NCBI GenBank assembly: GCA_040954595.2
Contig: CM082587.2
Coordinates: 10,974,001 to 11,038,000, forward strand
DNA: 64,000 nucleotides
Reading direction: 5' to 3'
Origin: Balanoglossus misakiensis
Lineage: Eukaryota > Hemichordata
How positions within the stretch are numbered: position 1 is the first letter of the stretch; each line of letters begins with the position of its first letter. This document shows, in pieces, positions 42,107 to 53,069 of this stretch. The translations under genes were made by a program, and so were the position numbers. The notes below the pieces were generated by a model. It did no database searches and was not told the origin of the DNA. It was given only the letters and a program-made list of their open reading frames with translations.

Positions 42107-42222
42107 GAGGTGGGAGCTACTTCAATTCGGTTCATTCCTCCAGGATGAGAGAATAACCACAATTATCCTGTAACAGTAAGATGTGGTATAATTTTTATTT
42201 ATTCTCACATCCTTCAGTCACT
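42107..42222. repeat. DIRS internal complementary region
   Basis: It reads 'agctacttcaattcggtt' through 'ggtataatttttat' and then 'ttattctcacatccttcag'. It is complementary first to 41853-41940 and then to 46908-46926, bringing both termini of the element together head to tail. It lies between the recombinase stop (42286) and the left inverted terminus, the standard DIRS position. Confidence 0.85.
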
Positions 42223-42285
42223 TCCCTCATTTCCATAGCTGATTTTAAAGACAAAGCACCTGAGAACAACAGGTAGTCAACTCAC

Positions 42286-42873
42286 CTATTTGGTTACCAA
42301 GGTGTCCAACACTGGAGAAGTCAATGATGATACCTCACACTGGTAATGTTTAGCAAAGGTTCTAGAAGAGGACCAATTCGCCAAACCCATAATTTGCTGT
42401 AACGAGGCTCCTCTGAAATGAAGGGCTGAAGTAACTGCTGCTCTAGTTTCATGTGCTGAGAAGACCTTGTCTATACCACTCTTCTGAAGCACCAATTTAA
42501 TCCATCTTGCTATGGTACTTGGCAAAACAGGTTTTCCTGTCGCAAAACTAACGAAAAGGGTCTTCTTGTGCTTGCGTAAAGACTGCACCCGACGCAAATA
42601 AGAAGCCAAATAATAGACTACACATAACCTTCGATCCTTCTTGAAGGCTGGTAAAACAACAATTCTTCTTTTCTTGGCTTGTCTGTCTGTCTTCGACAAA
42701 CTAGCCGGAAGCAAAACAGCTGATCCCTTGGATAACGAAATAGACTCCAACTGGAGATTTGCCAAATCAGAACACCGTCCTGCTGTACATAACGCAACTA
42801 ACATAACAGTTTTTAATGTTAAACACTTCAGCGACAAATCCTTGGATGGCGACCAAGACTGAAGAAAAGTCAA
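42286..42873 (-). pseudogene. DIRS tyrosine recombinase, catalytic part
   Basis: The frame carries the tyrosine-recombinase tetrad: R in TAGRCSDLANL, H-x-x-R in HETRAAV, and Y in the KHYQ motif near the end. It would catalyse integration of the circular cDNA by strand exchange, which leaves no target duplication. The N-terminal part lies in a different frame (next entry), so a one-base frameshift near 42890 splits the enzyme. The stop at 42286 lies just before the internal complementary region. Confidence 0.85.
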
Positions 42874-42875
42874 AA

Positions 42876-43190
42876 CTTGCTGAACATCCCATACCTGGGT
42901 GGTCTGGATACATAAACTCCCCTCATAAACTGTGTAACAAGTGGATGATTTCCCAAACGATATCCATCAACTGGCAAGTGCACTGAAGAGATAGCTGAAC
43001 GATATACATTAATGGTGAGATACTGAAGTTGTCTATCAAGTTGGTCTGCAAGAAATTCCAACACTATAGGGATAGGCGCTGAAATAGGATCTTCCTTTTG
43101 TCTTTGACACCAACGATTCCAGCGACCCCAGGCTGACTCATACTGTTTTGCAGTGCCTCGTCTGATGCTTTGGAGGATAATTTTAGACAC
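42876..43190 (-). pseudogene. DIRS tyrosine recombinase, N-terminal core-binding part
   Basis: Located at the end of a longer frame (44234-42870) whose remainder is a shadow of the RT-RNase H region. The real part includes SERVSKIILQSIRRGTAKQY, SAWGRWNRWCQRQ and YRSAISSVHLPVDG, typical of the SAM-like N-terminal domain of phage-integrase-type recombinases in DIRS elements. It ends at SRPPRY, after which the frame shifts by one base into the catalytic part. Confidence 0.75.
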
Positions 43191-45034
43191 CCTTTCAGAT
43201 ATGCCTCTTGCTCGGAGAGTACACCTGAGAGCGGCCACACGGCTAGCAACATTTGGTTTGCGAGTGGATGATTCTGCCCTGTCAACAGATCGACTAACAG
43301 GTCTGGGACTTGTTGGAGCAATAACGGATCTTGTATCAGAAGTGAAAGCAAATCGGGATACCAGGGTTGAGTCGTCCACACTGGGGCCACCAGAACTATG
43401 CGTGCCTTGTCCTGATGAACTTTGTGCAGAATTCTTGGAAGAAGACAAAACGGAGGAAACACATAGTCTACCAGCTTGTTCCACTGAATGGAAAATGCGT
43501 CTATTCGCCATTCTTGTGGATCTGGTTTCCAAGAGACGTAACGAGGAAGCTGTGCATTCAGATGTGTCGCAAACAGGTCCACTTGCGGTATCCACTGCAA
43601 CATCCGGAGGGCTTTCTGGAGCACAACTGGGTTGAGCTGCCATTCCAGATTGTCGTTGAATTTTCGCGAAAGGTAATCCGCCTCTTAATTGATTCTCCCC
43701 GGCAGATGCACTGCTGATAGTAGAATGTTGCGCTTCAGGCACCACAACCACAGACTGGCCGCCAACTCGCTCAGAGGCCAAGATCGAGTGCCTCCCTGAC
43801 GGTTGATGTAAGACACTACTGATGTATTGTCTCACTGGACTTCGACACAGATGTCCTGCAGATGACTTGCCAGACGCTCCAATCCTCTGCAAACTGCCAG
43901 CATCTCCAGCTGATTTATGTGGAGACTCTGGTTCCACTGTCCCTGTGCCGAGTTGTGCCCGCATACTGCTCCCCATCCTCTGATGGACGAATCTGTCTGA
44001 ACTATCAGTTGCGGTGTATGTGGTAGTAGGGACTTGCCATTCCACGCATGAAGACATTCTACCCACCATCTCAACTCTGTCTTTGCTGCTCGAGAGAGAC
44101 TCAATGGGGAATCGAAGCACCCTGTCTGAGCGAGCACCTTCAGCTGATCTTTCTGAAGAGCCCGGTAATGAAGTGGCGCCACAGTTTTCGCCTCCAGAGC
44201 TGCTGTCATTCGCCCCAACACCTTTGCTAGGCAACGCACAGTGACCACTTCTTTTCCCAGCAACATTCTGATTGGAGTTTCTGTACCTTTTCCTGTGGGA
44301 AACTGATCGTCATGTCTATGGAGTTGATCATCATACCCAAAACCTGAACTTACTGTTTTGGTTGAAGTTTGGATTTTTCCCAATTTACGAGGAAACCTAC
44401 ACTCTGCAGAAGTTGCACAGCTGTCTCTACATTCGCTTGGCCAATCTTCCTGGATTCCCCCAGGATCAGGAGGTTGTCTATATAAATTACACATCGAATA
44501 CCTTGGCGACGAAACTGTGCGACGACTGGCTTCAACATTTTCGTAAAAACTCGAGGAGCACTGGCAATGCCGAACGGCAGAACTGCAAATTCGAACATCG
44601 TCTCCTTCCAAATAAACCGAAGAAACTTTCTGTGATCTACAAAAATTGGGATAGTGAAATATGCATCCTTCAAGTCTACTGTGGCCATGAAGTCGCCTGG
44701 ACGAAGTCGCGCCTTGACATGCTGAAGGCCCTCCATCTTGAAGTGCTGATAAGCAATGTGCCGATTGAGTGATTTCAGGTTGAAAACCGGGCGCCAACCT
44801 CCTGACACTTTGGGTACTAGAAATATTGTTGACACAAACTGACCTTGAACTGGTACCACTGGATGTATTGCCGCCTTTTGTAACAAAGACTGTATTTCTG
44901 TGTCGATCAAATCTACATGGCATGACTGAACAGCCGTAACTGGTAGATGCGACTGCACTGGTGTTGACACGAGTTCCAGCTTGTAACCTTGCACTGTTTC
45001 TAGTATCCATGGGTCTGAAGTTAGCTGCCGCCAC
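43064..45034 (-). pseudogene. DIRS RNase H and connection region (interrupted)
   Basis: From about 44330 downward one frame reads LGRMTAALEAKTVAPLHYR, then IVQTDSSIRGWGAVCG and INQLEMLAVCRGL, the RNase H domain. It continues as PQVDLFATHLNAQLPRYVSW to 43064. An in-frame TGA at 43832-43834 and an in-frame TAA near 43690 break it. The upper part of this frame (above about 44350) is only a shadow of the RT. RNase H would remove the RNA template during cDNA synthesis. Confidence 0.75.
44350..44994 (-). pseudogene. DIRS reverse transcriptase domain
   Basis: About 214 codons with FVSTIFLVPKVSGGWRPV, NLKSLNRHI, TVDLKDAYFTIPI and FEFAVLPFGIASAP, all typical of Ty3/DIRS-group reverse transcriptases. 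The catalytic YxDD box reads YIDN (asparagine codon at 44473-44475), so the second metal-binding aspartate is lost. The next domain is in another frame, implying a frameshift near 44350. The copy is not expected to be active. Confidence 0.85.
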
Positions 45035-45108
45035 TCTGGTGAAGAAATAAAGCTAGACGACCCTCTACCTGGGGATGAGTAAGTAACTGCTCTTGATGAG
45101 GGAAAACA

Positions 45109-45819
45109 TCACTGTTTTTTGCCACGAAAGGACTGACCAGCGCCATCAGTTCTCGCAAACTTGGGTGAAGAACCATACTGTATAAACTTGGAGTATTGAG
45201 ACCGCTTACCATATCCACTTTGGCCATACCTGGACTTGTAGGTAGACATGGGGCATTTGCGGAACTGGCCTGCTGCACTTCCAGTTGACCCTTGACCCCT
45301 AGAGGTCATATCAACCACAACGTTATGGGCCTGCTTTGCCTTCTTTGCCTCCTTCAGTGGCTCATCTCCAAATAATGTAGCCATGGATGGTTCCAATTTC
45401 TTCAAAGAAGCATACATATTTGGAAGCACAGATTCAAAGGCCTTCTGTCTTGCTATCTGTAGACCACGAAAAGCACTACCGAACAGAGTAATACTAAGTT
45501 GAATGGTAGTTAGAAGAATTTGTGGATCAATTGACACACCATCATGAGCCGTCTGCAAAATTTCCAACAACGGAAGTTGCGACAACAATAAATTATCAGC
45601 AGCTTTCCGAATTCTATGGTCCTGCTGCATCATAGGTTTAGTAACTGGTTGCTTCTCCCAATGAGTAGCAAGATGTTCAGGCAGAGCAGGAGATAAGAAT
45701 AATTTCTCATGTTTTGAAGACACTTCATAACGTTCCTTCATTTCCTTTTTGTCATCTGCACTCAGAGCATTTGTACGTTGCTGTATAAACCAAGACCGGA
45801 CCGACTTGGAAAACTCCAC
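45109..45819 (-). pseudogene. DIRS gag-like region, C-terminal frame
   Basis: About 236 codons with an alpha-helical, charged N-terminal half. The C-terminal half is rich in Ser, Gly, Tyr, Arg and Lys (for example SRYGQSGYGKRSQYSKF). This is the usual character of the first ORF product of DIRS elements, which packages element RNA. Its N-terminal continuation probably lies in the frame at 45982-46311, separated by a frame change. Exact homology cannot be judged by eye. Confidence 0.6.
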
Positions 45820-45981
45820 ACCAGTATTTCTGTCATGTGGGTTATCAAACTCACAATCTGAACTTCCAGTAGAAGAAGAATCGCCTGATGAAACTGGTGA
45901 AGCCTTAGACTTATTGTCTTTCTTCTTACCTTTCTTTCTTCTGGATTTCTCTTTCCGAAACGATGAACGGCGATGAGGTGG

Positions 45982-46311
45982 TTACTCGACATCCGAAGAG
46001 TCGTCTGAATCCACATCCAGTAGGAAATTAACACGACCAGCGTGTTTATCCTGTGCACGAACGTCTCGAAGAGACTCAGGGGCCACATAAACTGGGCCTT
46101 GGCGACAGGTACAGTCACTCAATGGAGGAAGCACCTCGTGTGCACCCGAGGGACCTGCTACCCCAATGCAAGCAAGGGGAATGCCATCCGCTGCGTTCGC
46201 TTCCAAGTCCATTTCACTGGTACGGCGACCATCTCTGGCAGCACCTAACCATTTCTTCTGATTTTCAGTCAACTGTTGGACGGACTTGGCCAGGCCTGAC
46301 ACCATCTCCAT
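45982..46311 (-). pseudogene. DIRS gag-like region, N-terminal frame
   Basis: A 109-codon frame (VSGLAKSVQQLTENQKKWLG to FLLDVDSDDSSDVE) lies directly upstream of the gag-like C-terminal frame and ends in an acidic stretch. It is followed in another frame by basic SKK/RRK-rich sequence (45900-45975). It probably represents the start of the first DIRS ORF. Between 46311 and the right inverted terminus (46768) is the 5' leader, without further coding signal. Confidence 0.5.
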
Positions 46312-46926
46312 AAGGACCTGGGACTACGGAACAGAAGAACGATTTGCTGTCCCACTATGCTAGCCTGGTGTAACATTCACAGAGTCATTAGCACTCATGT
46401 CTGCAGAACTATCTTCGACAACGGCTGCAAGCAAGTCAGTCATGGTTCTGCAAGAACACAGAAGCATGCCTACACTAAAACGTATTAGACAAAAATAGCA
46501 AGAAAAAATTCTCAACATTTCACCACACATGTGCTCCACAAATCCAAAATGGTTGACACATGTGTATGAAAACTGACAAAGGAAAAAAAATACATCCATC
46601 AAAAAGCTGAACAGGAAAATATACAACGTCCAAGGCAAAAATTGGGATAACATATCGGTCTAAAAATGAAATACAAACACCTACCTGTGTTTAAAACACT
46701 CACCAACGCTCCCAGGAAAAACCCAGGAGCTTCAGGAACTGTGCTACTCACTTGAAGCCAAGAGGAAAAGATGGTGGCTCGTCCGTAAGGCAGGTGTATA
46801 TGGGATATTATTTAAATATTCATGTCATAGGTCATAGGTTATTTCTTTGAAAGGGCTGTGTCTACTCCGAGGTCAAGGGAAGACAGCTACTTCAATTCGG
46901 TTCGTTCCTTCAGGATGTGAGAATAA

Positions 46927-47885
46927 TTGCCACAGGCACAGTCAACGAGCTTGAACTACTCACAGAAACTTCACCGCATGGCAAGGACGAGCTCCCAGAC
47001 CACTTGAGGGAATTGTCAGAAAAATCAGCAGCCAATCTGACGGAGAAACAGTCCCATGAAATGAAAGAGCTACTTATCGAGTTCCAGGATGTCTTTGCTG
47101 CAAATGAATATGACCTGGGGAACTTCACAGCCCTTGCGCACAGTATCGATACAGGGGACGCGCGACCAGTGAAGCAGAGGATGCGCCGAACCCCACTACG
47201 CTTCGTGGGGGAGGAGGAGGCCCACCTCAAGAAAATGCTGCGGTCAGGGGTAATCCAACCTTCAACATCAGAATGGGCTTCGGCACCAGTATTGGTAAGG
47301 AAGAGGGACGGGACAGTCCGCTGGTGCGTCGACTATGAGACGCTGAACAATGTGATCGGAAAAGACGTATTCCCCTTGCCGCTGATAGAGGACTGCATGG
47401 ACACGCTGGCCGGGAACGAGTGGTTCTCGAAACTAGATGCCAATTCAGCGTACTGGCAAATACAAGTGGACAAAGAGGACCGCAAGAAGACTGCCTTTAC
47501 CACAAAGTACGGGCTGTATGAATTCGCCCGTATGCCCTTCGCCCTGTGCAACACCACTGCCACATACTCGCGAGCCATGAATCTGGTGCTGCGTGGGCTG
47601 ACATGGGAGGTAGTACTAGCATTTTTAGACTACATCATGGTACTTGGGGCGGACTTTGCAAACCATCTCCAGAATCTGCGAGACGTGTTCATCCGGATCT
47701 GGGAATACAGGTTGAAACTACGCCCCCGCAAGTGTGAACTGTTTCAGACAGAGGTGAAGTTCCTGGGGCGGATTGTCCGCAAAGGAACCATAGGACTGGA
47801 CCCGCGTTCCGTTGACGTGGTACGCAACTGGCCGACACCAAAAAACACCAAGGAGGTGGAACTTTTCGCAGGGTTAGCCAATTAA
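46927..47885 (+). pseudogene. Gypsy reverse transcriptase (right of DIRS insertion)
   Basis: It starts within the linker (ELELLTETSPHGKDELPDHL). The RT follows with FQDVFAANEYDLGN, GVIQPSTSEWASAPVLVRK, RWCVDYETLNNV, and WFSKLDANSAYWQI. The catalytic box reads FLDY instead of the usual xLDD: GAC at 47628 is followed by TAC, so the second aspartate is a tyrosine. LFAGLAN is followed by an in-frame TAA (47883-47885) where a tyrosine codon is usual, and by a frameshift before 47950. The GC content rises sharply from here to 51.7 kb. Confidence 0.88.
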
Positions 47886-47907
47886 CACCGCTCGTTTATA
47901 AAGGATC

Positions 47908-48738
47908 ATGCCAAGTTGGCCGCCCGCTGTACGCAGTTACGGGAAAAAGCCTTTCAAGTGGGGCGGAGAGCAACGGCTGGCCTTCGAGGCGCTAAAAGAT
48001 TGCTTAACATCGGTGCCGGTACTCACGTTACTGAACCCAAAAGACCTGTTCACATTGGACACGGACGCATCGGACATTGCCGTGGGAGCGGAACTTCTCC
48101 AGGTGCAGGATGGAGAAGAACGAGTGAGCGCATACGCCAGCTTCGCATTAACACCCGAACAAACAAGGTACTGCACGACCCGAAAAGAACTCCTAGCAGT
48201 AGTACGATTTACCCGGTTATTCCGACACTACTTGCTGGGGAACCATTTCATAAAACGGACGGACCACAGCAGTCTGGCCTGGCTGCTGAGGTTTAAAGCG
48301 CCCCAAGGACAATTGGCCCGGTGGTTGGAAGAACTTAGCCAGTACAACATGACGGTTCAGCATAGGCCGGGGAACAAACACCTCAACGCGGATGCCCTAT
48401 CCAGAATTGAACCGCAGGGACACTACCGCCACAGCGTTACGCCGGACGAACTTCCCTGCGGCGGATGTGACTATTGCCAACGAGCGCACAGAAATTGGGG
48501 AGACTTCGTCACCGGGGTAGACGAAGTAATACCGTTAGCCTCACAACCATCCAATGACATTAGGCAAGACGTCTGCACGGTAAACTTAGGCAGCGAAGAA
48601 GACGAAGCGAGTGACCACCTCGCAGACCCCCCAGAGGACCCAGGAGAAGGATTCGATTTCGACGAAATACTAAAGTCAATCGGAATAGACTCCATGGGAG
48701 AGGACACCTCCTTCAGTGAAGATACACAGGCGGAATAG
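47908..48738 (+). pseudogene. Gypsy RNase H domain
   Basis: The frame KPFKWGGEQRLAFEALKDCL leads into the RNase H: TLDTDASDIAVGAELLQ, TRKELLAVVRFTRLFRHYL, RTDHSSLAWLLRF and HRPGNKHLNADALSR. The Asp, Glu, Asp and His/Asp catalytic positions are recognisable. The frame ends with TAG at 48736-48738, and the same frame continues open into the integrase. The TAG is therefore a single premature stop in an otherwise continuous RNase H-integrase reading frame. Confidence 0.85.
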
Positions 48739-50250
48739 GAGGACCCCAAGGTATGCACGGTGACCAGGAGCAGCTCGCCAGAGACCGACACGCCGTGGCG
48801 AGAAACCTTGGAAACGATATACCGGCAACAGCAGGAGGATGCCAATCTACGGCCGATACTGGAATGGCTGGATACTGGTCAAACCCCCGCGGAATGCGCA
48901 TTGGCACTACTCAGCACCGCCGCAAAACATGCCTGGATAAACCGCGAGATATATTATGTGGACCGGAAGATGCCAGTACTCCGGAGGAAATCCGAGGACG
49001 GGGGCGAAGGAAAACTGGTCATCCCCAGAACAATGATATCGGAAGTAATCGAACTGAACCATGCGATCCCCTCAGCGGGACATCAGGGCGTGCAACGGAC
49101 GCTGGCCAGACTCCAAATGAAGTACCACTGGCATCGGATGGCAGATGATGTACGCAGCTACGTAGCCTCGTGCCACGACTGCAACAAGCACAAGAAACCA
49201 CAGCGACATGCGAGGTGCCCTCTGACCCGATACCACATGGGATCACCTATGGAAAGGGTACATCTGGACTTCCTTGGACCACTGCCCCGGACACCCCGAA
49301 AAAACGAATATATCCTAGTCATGGTCGACCAATTCATCAAGTGGGTAGAGTGCATTCCACTGCCTACCCAAACGGCAGAGGCAACCGCTAAGGCAGCTGT
49401 AGGGGAATTCTTTTCTCGATTCGGATGGCCATTCGAGATATTCACAGATAGAGGCAGTAATTTCGAAAGTCAGCTGTTCCGCGAACAGCCAGATGGAGCG
49501 GCAAAACCGGACCCTCATGGATGCAAACAGAACGAGTGGGACAAATTCCTACCCCAAATCGCCGGAGCCATTCGGACCTCCGTAAACAGAAATACTGGAT
49601 TCACACCTAATCGCCTTATGCTGGGGCGGGAAGTGAACCAACCGGCCGACCTGGTCTTCGGGAAACCAACGCCAGCCCAAGACCATGAAGAATATGTGAG
49701 CAGCCTGGGGAGCGCCATCAAAGAAGCCCATGACCTCGCTCAGGAAAAACTGCAGGTCACCCAGGAAAGAATGAAGCGGGACTACGACTTGAAGGCCCGA
49801 CTCCGTTCATATGAAGTCGGAGATCCCGTCTACCTTCTGGACTCAGTGACGGTAAGAGGGAAATGTAAAAAACTGAGCCCCCCATGGAAAGGACCAGGAA
49901 TAGTGATAGCGAAATTATCGCCATATTTGTACCGAGTGAAACTTCCGAGATGCATCGCCACCGCGAACCACGACAGAATAAGGTTGTGTAGGGAAGCGCA
50001 ACTGCCCAGCTGGATAGTTAAATTCAAGAGGTCACTGCCCCTAAAGGGTGGGGATCATGATCCGCAGGACAAAAACCGGGAACAGACCTACTGTATCTGC
50101 CGTGGGCCGGACACAGGGAAGCTGATGGTCCAGTGTGACAGCTGTTACGACTGGTTCCACAGCACATGCGTCAATCTCACCCAAAAGCAGGTCAACTCGA
50201 CTGATCCCTTCCACTGTCCGAACTGCGAGGGGGAGGGGATCGACGATTAA
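48739..50250 (+). pseudogene. Gypsy integrase with C-terminal PHD finger
   Basis: In order: the HHCC zinc domain (HAIPSAGHQGVQ ... ASCHDCNKHK); the catalytic core with D in HLDFLGPLP and D in FTDRGSNFESQLF; then a deletion. The about 30 residues that normally lead to the catalytic glutamate are gone, and a short out-of-frame stretch follows before the frame recovers at LPQIAGAIRTSVNR. Next is the GPY/F-type module (PPWKGPGIVIAKLSPYLYRVK). Last comes a PHD finger: YCICRGPDTGKLMVQCDSC, YDWFHSTCV, FHCPNCEGEG, with a complete Cys4-His-Cys3 set. A PHD finger in this place could tether integration to modified histones, much as chromodomains do in chromoviruses. Confidence 0.88.
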
Positions 50251-50353
50251 GGGAACACAGGGAAAAGGAGAAAATGCCATCGGGTAGGGCTATGACTCGT
50301 CACAGGCGAGGACCCACTAACCGTTAATTTTCTTTCTTTTCTTTTTGTCCCCA

Positions 50354-51740
50354 GAATGGATTCCAGACAACTCGAATTAGATGAGATTCGCTATCGCTGC
50401 GGCCGAGGGAAACTGTTGGACCCCATCAGTGTCATCCCCCGAACTGAGGCAACTTGGTGTAGACGAGGATACAATGTTCCTGATGCTCCGTGAGAACTGT
50501 CAAGTAGCCACGGTTCTAGGCGACATAGGATGGATGTCCACGGTACGGGAGGAGGCCATGCATGTATACGGGAAGGAAAAGACCGAAGCCAACCTGCCCG
50601 TACCATCCGACGCAGCCATAAAAACCTGCACACTACCTCGGGAGTTCAATCCAGGCCGCGTACGTGGGGGATTCGTTGGCCATATCTCCCCGCAAGAGCC
50701 CAAAAGAACCACCACCGCAGCTGACGACCTGGAGGAAACTTTGAGCATCTTCCGGGATCCGCAGCTGGAAAAACAGGTACTCGGTGGCGACAAGGACCAG
50801 GCGATGGAGGTGTCGGAAGGGCCAGACCCACCCCGCACCCGTGTATCACCCCAATAGCAGTAGCGAGAGACGGGGGAAACCAACGGCTGCTGCAGGAGCC
50901 ATCACCCCCACGCCAAGAAACGCTGCCGCTGCAGTCACTGATCAACCCATTGGAGCTGGAGGCGAAGTTGGAGGCGGGGGAATATCTAATCCCCTGGGAA
51001 CTTCGACACCACCCCGGCAGCCCTACTAGGTCCACATCCCTAACCCGGTCGCCGCGACCGGAGCGTTCTCGGGAGGAAAGGCGGGACCGCCCACCTTCCC
51101 GTGAACGACCATCCTTTTCACGCTGGGGAGATCTCAGCCCCAGACGTCGATCAACGATCCGGTATCCGACGCTGGAACCGCCCAAAGAAGACGAACGCCG
51201 CTGGAGGAGCGCCAGGCCGGCCCGAAGGAGCCCCCTATCCTCTGTTCCACATTACTCATCAGGCCCTTCTCCATGTCCGTTCCCGGGATGCCGGAGGTCC
51301 ACGCGCAAACTGAAGAAACACGCCTTTCAGTGCCACCTTCCAGTTATTTTTACTGAGAAGCCGGAAGTATTCCGCGAGCGGGACGCGGTGGAGGCGTTAG
51401 AGAAACTCACCTATACTGGCTGTGTGGTCCAGGAAATGAAATACCCGACCTGCTAGACTTCTTTATCCGCAGGGGCGGACCTGGACGGATCCCTACGGAA
51501 TCCTTTTGTTCACCGGAGTCCATGGTGATGATGAAGCGCCTGTGCGTCTTCCAGGGGTGGGAGGAGCCGAGCGAGGACGCGCCAGGGGTTTTTGATGCAT
51601 TTTTTATCCCCCAAGCGTGCGCAGAGGAGTGCCGAGTGGAAGACGCGCCCACCACCATAGATGACCTCACTGACTACGATGTTGGTGTCCCCCCCTCCCC
51701 CCCCGCATGTTTAAAGGTTTCTATAGAAAAGCATTGTTGA
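50354..51740 (+). pseudogene. Gypsy downstream ORF region (broken), with CCHC-like zinc motif
   Basis: A strong acceptor (CTTTTCTTTTTGTCCCCAG) precedes ATGGATTCCAGACAAC at 50356, suggesting a spliced subgenomic message. The coding text then changes frame several times: MDSRQLELDEIRY, then 50381-50857, then 50950-51456, then 51460-51740. The third part is rich in Arg, Ser, Pro and Glu (RSREERRDRPPSRERPSF). It holds a zinc-finger-like PFPGCRRSTRKLKKHAFQC. The last part is acidic and ends at 51740. Function is unknown. I see no signal peptide or transmembrane segment, so no evidence for an envelope protein. LTRs were not identified. Confidence 0.55.
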
Positions 51741-52570
51741 GGTTCACAAAACTTTGAAGAAGCTTTGCAACCCTAACTTTGGCCAAAGATTTGAATGTTA
51801 AGGTTTCACAAACGTAGTTACAGCTGAGGTTCAACTAAGACTAGTATAAGAGGCTTCAGCACGCCAAGTCTTGTAGCAAGCTTCAACACAAAGCTTTGTT
51901 GCAACATTGTTCCAAGCATTGTCAAAGGTACTGCACAATGTGTAGTGCTATATTGTCAGCTGAATGGTTTGAGCCATTTGTCCCTACAACAACAACTGTT
52001 AAAGACACACAGCTTGAAATTGTAAAATGTTGCAAAATCAAACGATCACATCCTTACACCTATTATTAGAACCAGAAGTTGAGTCAAAATTTTCCTACCT
52101 AGAAATTTTCTTTCCTATGAAGTTTTTTGCTTATTGGCATTCATATGGGAGCCTAGACCTATTCCAGCTGAGTTGCCAAAATGGCAATGATGGACAATTC
52201 TTCTAATATACATGATCAAAAATGGCCGCCAAATACCTTCTCTAAAATAAAACTTGGCCCTTTTTTCTCAAAATTATGTGTAATATCTAAAATTTCAGGA
52301 TTTGCATCCATATTGGTTATGTATTGCAAGTATGGCAGTGTTTGGCAACTTTTCTATTTTGCATAATCAAAAATGGCCGCCAATCACCACTAAAAGTGAA
52401 ATTTTGCCATGTTTCCCAAAATGATGCGCAATATCGTATTTTCAGGATTAGCACATTCATATGGGTACCTTTAACAATACAACTGTGTTGCAAATTTGGC
52501 AGTGTTACCGTACTAATCATGAAGCAAGGAAGTGCAACCTCTGTATCCCAAATATATGTCTATCCCCACT
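51741..52570 (+). repeat. AT-rich dispersed repeat with tandem 'aaaaatggccgcca' units
   Basis: The word CAGCTTGAAATTGTAAAATG and what follows at 52010-52080 recurs at 56276-56350 and, inverted, at 61990-62060. From 52205, a unit starting with 'atcaaaaatggccgccaa' and ending 'tgttgcaaatttggcagtgtt' is present twice (starts about 52212 and 52366, period about 153). Related words occur in reverse at 54620-54900. It is non-coding. Bases 51741-51990 show nothing specific. Confidence 0.65.
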
Positions 52571-52910
52571 GATAGGAGTCACAAAGAGCCAGCCCCTCTG
52601 CATCATCCTGTTCCTCAATCTCACGATGGGAATCCTTTTCAGAATTCCAACCTCAAAACATCCAGGGATTCACCATCATTCACCACACCCTCGTCAGTAT
52701 CCACCATGTTTAGATCCAATGCCTGAACATGTTGTCTCTTTATCTATGGATTGCGTTAAAGGACAGTGGGAGTTTCATCTCCTTTTTTTGCAATTTTGAC
52801 CATTTTTATCTGGTACATAATGCTAGAGTACATATCATCCATACAGGATGATGCATGTACAGTGATGGGAAATGTATCAATCCACTCCTGCACTAGATTT
52901 GCATACTTAC

Positions 52911-53069
52911 ATATAATCCCATGATATCTTTCTTTGTTTGACGTCATCGTATACGAGTGGTTTTCGCGGAGCAGTGCAACTTCGAGCCGCAGGCGAGAAG
53001 TTGTACGCTTCCGCGAAAACCACGAGTATACGATGACGTTAAACAAAGAAAGATATCATGGGATTATAT
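52911..53069. repeat. 159-bp imperfect palindrome (hairpin element)
   Basis: Left arm 52911-52979 starts ATATAATCCCATGATATC, and right arm 53001-53069 ends with its complement. The arms differ at a few positions, notably GAG versus TCG around 52956/53023. The arms carry TGACGTCA/TGACGTTA, which resembles a CRE. The size and fold resemble a MITE that consists of almost nothing but terminal inverted repeats. No target duplication is clear. Confidence 0.88.

Larger units (their letters stand above)
41854..46926 (-). mobile_element. DIRS-type tyrosine-recombinase retrotransposon nested in Gypsy
   Basis: About 160-bp inverted termini occur at 41897-42056 and 46768-46926 (for example CAGCCCTTTCAAAGAAATAA and its complement). 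The left end extends about 43 bases further. An internal complementary region at 42107-42222 contains the complement of the left extension (through GGTATAATTTTTAT). This is followed directly by the complement of the right tip (TTATTCTCACATCC). That is the arrangement known from DIRS-1, where the region templates joining of the ends into a circle. Internal order on the minus strand is gag-like, RT, RNase H, tyrosine recombinase. No target duplication is expected or seen. All enzymatic parts carry lesions. Confidence 0.88.

Noticed and set aside
42870-44234. 454-codon minus frame as one protein
   Set aside because: Only its last about 105 codons are the recombinase N-terminus; the rest is the wrong frame of the RNase H region.
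43153-45976. Plus-strand ORFs (160, 166 codons etc.) inside the DIRS element
   Set aside because: Antisense shadows of the minus-strand DIRS genes, without recognisable domains.
50950-51456. Envelope-like third ORF of an errantivirus-type Gypsy
   Set aside because: No signal peptide, transmembrane segment or furin-type layout; sequence is Arg/Ser-rich with a zinc-like motif.
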